From the NCBI GenBank assembly GCA_024752435.1, contig CP103032.1, positions 1,426,001 to 1,490,000 of the forward strand: a DNA stretch of 64,000 nucleotides, read 5' to 3'. Under the pieces are notes generated by a model, which did not search any database, was not told where the DNA came from, and was given only the letters and a program-made list of their open reading frames with translations. Of this stretch, positions 58,243-64,000 are shown one piece after another. The translations under genes and the position numbers were made by a program. Origin of the DNA: Allantophomopsis cytisporea. Lineage: Eukaryota > Ascomycota > Leotiomycetes > Phacidiales > Phacidiaceae. Position 1 is the stretch's first letter. Every line of letters begins with the position of its first letter.

Positions 58243-61200
58243 TCACCAAGCATGTCCAGCCGGCATCTGCACCACGTCGTTGATACGCTGAGTAGTGTTG
58301 ATGAGAGTCGAGAGACGCTTAAGAAGAGGATCTTGACCAGACACATGAGTAACACGCATGAATAAGTTTTCAAGCCGAGTTCGAAGAATGCCCATGATCT
58401 TGGGTGTGACACTACGGGTCTGATCGTCCTGTGAACTGTTAGCGAAGTAAAGAAAATGTTTGCACGGATAACTTACAAGAATGTTGATGGAAGGTTGGAA
58501 GGCCTGCAAACAAGTCTCCAACCAGGCTATTCTCTCCATCAAGACAGAGCCCTCGAGATCGGCGGTAACAGTAGCTACAGTCGAAAGAAGTAACAATGGG
58601 CTCAATTCCCCAGCGAAGGACGCGTTGAACTTGGAGAAGTACTCAATGTAAATCTCTTGCTCACGTCCAGTCTGGAGCCATCTGACAATAGCGTTCTCGT
58701 AATCGCCATTGTTCATCATGTTTGAAACCTCTCGAACGTATGCGTCCAGCTGAGGGTCCTCCTTTCGGGCTGGTTCAGCAGCGACAGCAGGACGTGGTCC
58801 ACTAACCGAAGTGTGCGCAGAATGAACACGCTGGTGGTTACCGGAGTTGCCGCTATCGCTTTGGCGTGAGCCCTGAGAAAGGTCACTCTGCTTTTCACGA
58901 GAGACCTGCTGCTGAACCTTGAGAAATTCACCCTGGAACTTAGTCTGAGCAGTAGCCATGGTGGAGACCATCTCAGAAAGTCCAGTAACGAGCTTCGTTA
59001 ACTGCTCAATCTTCATGCTGTCTTGCTGACGAGCACGTTCGAAAGCAGCAATCTGCTCGTTGGCTTGACGCTGAATATCACCAGCAACCTTCTGGGATGT
59101 TTGTACGGCGAGAGCTGTGAAAGCTGGAGTAACAGTTTGCTGAAGGATGGTGGCGAAGCTCTCCTCGACCTTGAATGCAACGCTTCTGGCCAAGGATTCC
59201 GACATAGACTTCAAGAGCTCAGGCTTCTGAAGAGACTTGGAGATAACCTCTGGTAGGACACTCTTAAGCTCTTTTGGAAGAGCTGTCTTGAGGTTGGCAG
59301 CAAGCTGGTCGTTGACAGCCTTGGTAGTCATGGTTGAAATAGCAGGAACGACACTCTTTGAGATGTTGTCGTTCACAATAGCAGCCAATGTCTTTTGAAC
59401 ATTGTCTGATAAAGTGCTTGATACCAAACGGAGCATGGCGTCCTGCTTGGCATCAGAAACAGCAGCTGCAGTACGCTTGTCGTCATCGATGCGCTTGTAC
59501 AAGCTGTCAAGTGAGTTACCAACGATACGGCTGACTTCTTCGGTGACAGAACTCTCGAGAGCCTTGATAGTCGCATCGACAGCACCCTGAGAGATTCCAA
59601 GATCTGCTGCGGGAGTAGCATTGCCATCTGCTGGACCATTGCTGACAGTCTTTGCAGAGGCATCAGTCTCAGCAGCGCTGTTCTTCATAATCTTCACAGG
59701 GCTGGCATTGCGTTGCTGGATTTGAGCATTTGATGCAGCAGCAGCGGCAGCCTTTTTCTTTTTGTTCTTTCCAACCTTCTCGGTCACGGCGCTTGGCGTC
59801 TCCTGGCCATTGATGCTTGGTGCATGAGCTGCAGAGAAATGCGGTTCGGGAGTAGCCTTCTGTGTTGTAGTGGAAGCAGAAGCAACCTCGACTGGTTTGG
59901 TGCGATCGGCAATTGTAATCTTTCTGCCAACTTCCTTAGGCATGCTTTTCTCTGGAGAACGAATCTGAGCACGACTTGGAGCTGGAGAGCCAACTTCGCT
60001 GCGATCATCGGTAATTGCAGTTGTTGGAATTGGTTTAAGGCCTTCAACAGTAATGGCTTCGGCCTTGAGAGCATCAACAGGGTAGAGGACCTTGTTCTCG
60101 GCATTCCAACCGAGGTCCTCGTGCTTGATTGCCAGGCAAGTGACACCCTTCGAATGCATGGCATACAATTCGAAAAGCACATTATCCTCTGCAGTAGCAA
60201 ATGATGAAGATGGGTTTTGGAGGATATCCAAGCTACGAAGTTGGCCCTTGCTAGCAAAAGAGTACTCCCGGATACCACTCATGACAGCGGTAGAATCGGG
60301 CTTTGGAAGCGAAGGATCGTTGTTCACAAGCTTCTGAGTAAACTCGGCTTGAGACATCGACTTAGACAAATTGTACTTTGGAGACGAAAGATGAATGAGA
60401 TAGATGGAGTTGCGAGTAGGATGACCAACAACAATTATTCCAGTGCTGGCGTGGTACATAACACTGCAAACAGCGTCTGACTCCTTCTCATGCGGCAAGT
60501 GCAGTTCCTGAACCGGCTTGCCAAGAGCAAGATCCCACAATTGAAGAGTATGGTTTTGCTTCATACCAATGATGAGATAGCGAAGAGCACCGCCTTTCTG
60601 ATATGGACGAAGCTTGTCAACGAAAAGAACGGATGTTGGCCAAGACTTCTCGTTTGGTGCAGTAGTCAGGAGAGTCATGAGCGGATCCTTGATCTCAACG
60701 GGCTCAATCTGCTCTGGGGTTGGGTACTTCTGCTCGCCACGGTTGGTGTTGGTGAGTGTTCGTACATCCCAGAACTTGACTCGACCAGCCTTATCAAGCG
60801 AGACAATAGTGGTATCGTCTTGACTGAAGGTGAAATCCTTTCCTGCCTTTCCAGTGTTGATCTTTAGAGAACGATTGCCGAGATACTTTTCAGTGTCGAC
60901 AGTGCGACCATCTTTCATGTAATCATAACTCTTCTTCATGATGACAGATGGCCAAATGATATGGATGGACCTGCCACGACCAACCGCAAAGAAATCTGGG
61001 TGCGAAGAGCTCTTGCGTGCTCTGGTCTTGAGCATACCACCTGGAGAACCCTCATCCTGAGTCTGGAGAGGAGGAAGAGCAAAGCCATACTGCTCAGGAA
61101 CTTCTTCACTGAGATGGTCAACTTCGCCTTCCTTGATAGCAGCCCAATAAACAGTGCCACTGATACCAGTTCCGATGATGGTTTCGGTGAGATCAGCCTC

Positions 61201-62964
61201 GGAAGCAGAAACAGCAACGCTGAATACGCGATCATGGGTTTCGGTAAAGAGCTTGAGATCCTTTCCATCTTCCTGACGAATGACACGAATACCACCATTC
61301 TTTGACATACAGTAAACAATGAAGTGGTTGGTCGAGGTGACAAGAGTACGGTCTATCTGGTCGAATTCCTTCTTCAGACGTGCAATATCCATCAATGATT
61401 CGTCGCGGAAGGTTGGGCGCTCAGCTTCAGGGAGAGGCTTGAGGGTAAGAGAGATGAAGGGCTTCATTGGAAGGTTGTAGACCTTGATGGCACGTTCATT
61501 CTCGCCCGGCTTCTCAGGCTCATCCGTAGCATCGTTCTCCCAATCATCAGCAACGTGACCCTGAGCGGCGTCATCGATGACTTCCTTGACAGCTTCGGCA
61601 ACCTCAGCTGGCATAGTCTGCTCAAGAACATGCTCGTTTCCTTCTTTTTCAAGCTCCTTCTTGATGGCAGAGGCCGTAGCCTGTGCATTGGTCTCGAATT
61701 CTCGTTCAGTCTTTGACTCAAGCAACTCGCTCAAGTCTTTTTCAATAGAAGCTTGAGCCTCTTGTGCCTCGGCCTTGATAATAGCATCTTCAACCTGTTG
61801 ATCGACCGAGTTGCCCATCTCACTGAGTGCTTGAGAAACAGTGGTCTCGTGCTTAGAAGGAGCACCAATACCCATTAAGGCGTCAAGACGAGTTCGACCG
61901 TCAGGAAGCTGAATTGGTGAAGAGGTCGCTGAAGCCTCAACCTTTCGCTTGGTGTGTGCAGGGCTAGCAGTTTCAGTGCGTTCGTCAACTACCTTGCGTT
62001 TATTGTCACCTTCGACACGCTTCAAGATTTGCACGGAAGGAGTGATCGTAGCAGGGGCATTTGAAGTTCCGGACTTTGGAGTGCGATTGCGTGGAGATGA
62101 AGCCGCAAGCTGCTCGAATGGGTTGACATAAGTGAAAACGCCCTTGCCAGCGATTGGCTTTGCGCCCTCAGCAACGTTGCCAAAGATGGTTGGTGGCTTT
62201 GGCTTATCAATTGAGGTCGCCTTAAGAGCCTGTGCAAGATCGTTCAGATCCTGCTGTGGACTGACAATGTTTGGGAGGGAACCAACTTTCGATGGCTCCA
62301 ACGCAGGTGACGCATCGGACTGAGCAGGCTTTGGACGATTTAGCAGTTGAAGAAGGTATGCTTGCGTATCGCTTGGTGGCGCTTCGGTTTCTGGTCTGAA
62401 TGTAGCCTGTGGCGAAGGTGCAGCATGAGCTTGTGGTTGTGGCGATTGTTGAGCACCACGAGAAGCTGAAGAACCCATGAGTGCAGCAATGAGATCATTG
62501 CCTGATCCAGCACGGGTATGACCACCGTTGTTCGATGAAGGCCCTGGGGATAAAGCGTTTGAGGCTGACTGGGAGGCTGAACCGGACGATGGCTGGCTGA
62601 ACTTGAGAAGATTCAGAAGATTGTTGGTACGCTCGTCAGGCTTTCCAGGTCGCTGCTGCGACTGCTGATGAGGAATCTCAGCGGCCGGGCTCATGACTGC
62701 AGATGGATGGTGAGGTTGCTGGCCATGCATCGGAGGAGTAGGAAGTGGTGAAGAAACCGAAGGATGTTGATAACCGTGAGAAACGTGGTGTTGATGTTGT
62801 GTTTGTTGTGGGTGTTGTTGACTGAAATAAGGATTACCGTAAAACTGAGGAACAGGGTTTTGCTGAGCAGCAGGAGTATTGGCGCTTTGTTGACGAAGCT
62901 GAGCAAAGAGAGAATCCAAGTTCCCGTTGCTCATATCGTTCTGACCGCCAGCGTATCCTGCCAT
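58243..62964 (-). CDS. EDC4/Pdc1-like enhancer of mRNA decapping
   Basis: Coding from the ATG at 62964 (context GCCATGG) to 58243, with one short intron at 58476-58429 (48 nt; GTAAGT, GCTAAC, CACAG) that is a multiple of three and has no stop, so it is easily mistaken for coding. The spliced product is 1557 aa. Residues 1-200 are Gln/His/Pro/Ser-rich and disordered. About 200-490 is disordered with acidic helices. A WD40-like propeller lies at about 498-955 (VYNLPMKPFISLTLKP, RVFSVAVSASEADLTETIIG, HPDFFAVGRGRSIHIIWPS, TIVSLDKAGRVKFWDVRTL, GMKQNHTLQLWDLALGKPVQ, GIIVVGHPTRNSIYLIHLSS). A basic Ala/Ser linker (KNKKKKAAAAAA) leads to long coiled coils (about 1135-1348). The C-terminal helical domain (1406-1557) has MNNGDYENAIVRWLQTGREQ and FSGELSPLLLLS-like segments. 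This order is that of EDC4/Hedls and fission-yeast Pdc1, the P-body scaffold linking Dcp2 to its activators. Spliced use of the intron is inferred from signals. Confidence 0.9.
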   Translation of the reverse strand: MAGYAGGQNDMSNGNLDSLFAQLRQQSANTPAAQQNPVPQFYGNPYFSQQHPQQTQHQHHVSHGYQHPSVSSPLPTPPMHGQQPHHPSAVMSPAAEIPHQQSQQRPGKPDERTNNLLNLLKFSQPSSGSASQSASNALSPGPSSNNGGHTRAGSGNDLIAALMGSSASRGAQQSPQPQAHAAPSPQATFRPETEAPPSDTQAYLLQLLNRPKPAQSDASPALEPSKVGSLPNIVSPQQDLNDLAQALKATSIDKPKPPTIFGNVAEGAKPIAGKGVFTYVNPFEQLAASSPRNRTPKSGTSNAPATITPSVQILKRVEGDNKRKVVDERTETASPAHTKRKVEASATSSPIQLPDGRTRLDALMGIGAPSKHETTVSQALSEMGNSVDQQVEDAIIKAEAQEAQASIEKDLSELLESKTEREFETNAQATASAIKKELEKEGNEHVLEQTMPAEVAEAVKEVIDDAAQGHVADDWENDATDEPEKPGENERAIKVYNLPMKPFISLTLKPLPEAERPTFRDESLMDIARLKKEFDQIDRTLVTSTNHFIVYCMSKNGGIRVIRQEDGKDLKLFTETHDRVFSVAVSASEADLTETIIGTGISGTVYWAAIKEGEVDHLSEEVPEQYGFALPPLQTQDEGSPGGMLKTRARKSSSHPDFFAVGRGRSIHIIWPSVIMKKSYDYMKDGRTVDTEKYLGNRSLKINTGKAGKDFTFSQDDTTIVSLDKAGRVKFWDVRTLTNTNRGEQKYPTPEQIEPVEIKDPLMTLLTTAPNEKSWPTSVLFVDKLRPYQKGGALRYLIIGMKQNHTLQLWDLALGKPVQELHLPHEKESDAVCSVMYHASTGIIVVGHPTRNSIYLIHLSSPKYNLSKSMSQAEFTQKLVNNDPSLPKPDSTAVMSGIREYSFASKGQLRSLDILQNPSSSFATAEDNVLFELYAMHSKGVTCLAIKHEDLGWNAENKVLYPVDALKAEAITVEGLKPIPTTAITDDRSEVGSPAPSRAQIRSPEKSMPKEVGRKITIADRTKPVEVASASTTTQKATPEPHFSAAHAPSINGQETPSAVTEKVGKNKKKKAAAAAASNAQIQQRNASPVKIMKNSAAETDASAKTVSNGPADGNATPAADLGISQGAVDATIKALESSVTEEVSRIVGNSLDSLYKRIDDDKRTAAAVSDAKQDAMLRLVSSTLSDNVQKTLAAIVNDNISKSVVPAISTMTTKAVNDQLAANLKTALPKELKSVLPEVISKSLQKPELLKSMSESLARSVAFKVEESFATILQQTVTPAFTALAVQTSQKVAGDIQRQANEQIAAFERARQQDSMKIEQLTKLVTGLSEMVSTMATAQTKFQGEFLKVQQQVSREKQSDLSQGSRQSDSGNSGNHQRVHSAHTSVSGPRPAVAAEPARKEDPQLDAYVREVSNMMNNGDYENAIVRWLQTGREQEIYIEYFSKFNASFAGELSPLLLLSTVATVTADLEGSVLMERIAWLETCLQAFQPSINILVSYPCKHFLYFANSSQDDQTRSVTPKIMGILRTRLENLFMRVTHVSGQDPLLKRLSTLINTTQRINDVVQMPAGHAW

Positions 62965-64000
62965 GGCGTATGAAGTGAAGCGCAACTGTGGCGCGAGATA
63001 ATTGTAAATCGATCAAAATGTAGCTTTTGGAATTTGGATTGTAGAGAATTGAAGGTAAACGGAGAAACTCCACGATACTTGACAAGATCTGTATAGTGTA
63101 CGCAGGACGCGCAGACTATGTGAACTTGTGGATGGAGTTCAAATGTTGAATTGTTAGAAGGTGAGGTGAGCTTCAAGCTCTGGCAATCATCAATATTTCC
63201 CAATCCCACCTTACCACATTGGGAATCGATCCATAGAAGTACAATGTTGACCATGATCGGTGGGGGCCTGCTAAACAAGGCATCATATATCACGTGATAT
63301 TAGGAAGCACAATAGGAGGAGCAGGCACGTTGCTGTTCAAAATTGAACCAACAATATTTCGGGATAAGGAATTTGTACTCCGGAATGTTATACCAGCTGT
63401 AGCTTCGGAAATAGAGTTGTACTGACTATTGTACTGCCATCTCGCTTGATGACGGGCAAGTGCACGAGCGTAGTTCTCTTGACTTATAGTCAAGAGCGAC
63501 AATTTTCAAACTATTGCGATTGATCGGAATAAAATGGGAAAGCGATCCTTGAAATATTAAGGCTCTGTTGCTACATGTGTCGGTGCTGTCTAATGAGGCT
63601 CTATCTTCTTTTGCAAAGCTTGCGGCAACACTTGAACGTATGGACAACCTACTCTTATTATCGAAACGCGTCAATTACAGTATTAACAAGTTGTTATTCG
63701 GGGTTTGTTTTAGTTGAGGGATACCTAGCTACGTACCATAAGCGATGGATTTATAGTCTATAGTAGAGTCTTACTACGGGATGAACGAACTTATCGTTTG
63801 TTTTTACAGCTTCGAAGGCTTTTCTCGGCCATCTGGAGGTATTTTCTCGAGCTTTCTCGATATTTTTGTTCAGTTCTTAGAGGATCTGGTATAGGTGATT
63901 ATCGTGGATAGATGAACGCGCTATGTGCTTTAAAGGAGGAAGGAGGTTTATTACTGGCTAATTACAGAAGACATTAATATACGTATATAGAACTTTCAAT
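62965..64000. other. Intergenic, right edge
   Basis: Upstream region of the decapping-enhancer gene (its promoter should lie within 62965-63300), then AT-rich DNA to the window end. Frames at 63290-63763 are short and unrecognised. Confidence 0.5.

Noticed and set aside
58185..58250. Possible extra intron at the decapping-enhancer stop codon
   Set aside because: A GTGAGC...AATAG pair could splice over the TGG-TGA end, but the spliced frame meets a stop immediately, so it changes at most the last residue and is not supported.
1..64000. tRNA, rRNA and CRISPR features
   Set aside because: No tRNA-like A/B-box pair with a plausible cloverleaf, no rRNA sequence and no regularly spaced repeat array were recognised; a covariance-model scan would be needed to exclude tRNAs fully.

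Overview
This window is nuclear DNA of a filamentous ascomycete (Pezizomycotina). The genes are mostly interrupted by short introns (about 48-150 nt) with GTRNGT donors, CTRAC/CTGAC-like branch sites and YAG acceptors. The products are typically fungal: a PDR-type ABC transporter, a GtaA-type glutaminase, a fungal arylsulfotransferase and a Pdc1/EDC4-type protein. The long gene-poor spacers and overall style suit Leotiomycetes such as the Sclerotiniaceae, but that placement is inference; no rRNA or mitochondrial marker is present to prove it.

Layout, left to right: CWC27-type spliceosomal cyclophilin (+, 779-2365); 3.4 kb spacer; full-size ABCG/PDR drug-efflux transporter (+, 5802-10514); a decayed GNAT acetyltransferase gene (-, 12250-13269); 5 kb of microsatellite-rich spacer; RRM/R3H protein of the PIN4 type (+, 18209-20181); small cysteine-rich conserved protein (-, 21667-22218); histone variant H2A.Z (-, 23688-24543); an 8 kb block with no intact gene but at least one recognisable dead gene (a glutaminase-paralogue relic, -, 26205-26640) and possibly a second unidentified one (-, about 30431-31286); intact secreted glutaminase (+, 32551-34884); heat-shock factor (+, 36779-39037) behind a repeat-rich leader; secreted arylsulfotransferase-like protein (-, 40024-41894); 5 kb spacer; small secreted nine-cysteine protein (+, 46954-47712); MINDY-family deubiquitinase (-, 49045-51883); TRM6 (+, 53069-54868); ARPC3/Arc18 (-, 54998-55832) divergent from RFC3 (+, 56113-57445); Pdc1/EDC4-like decapping enhancer (-, 58243-62964).

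There is no operon-like organisation or biosynthetic cluster. The right-hand 16 kb is a dense housekeeping block (ubiquitin, tRNA modification, actin, DNA replication, mRNA decay). The left and central parts mix housekeeping genes with accessory ones (efflux pump, glutaminase, small secreted protein) and decayed genes. Several genes share themes rather than a pathway: mRNA processing and fate (CWC27, PIN4-like, EDC4-like), chromatin and transcription (H2A.Z, HSF), and environment-facing secreted or membrane proteins (PDR pump, glutaminase, arylsulfotransferase, small cysteine-rich protein).

I did not find a convincing novel multi-gene system. The strongest non-routine observations are the inverted, decayed second copy of the glutaminase gene inside the gene desert, the GNAT pseudogene with transition-type stop codons, the unidentified coding relic near 30.4-31.3 kb, the nine-cysteine secreted protein, and an ACGCG-bearing divergent promoter between ARC18 and RFC3.
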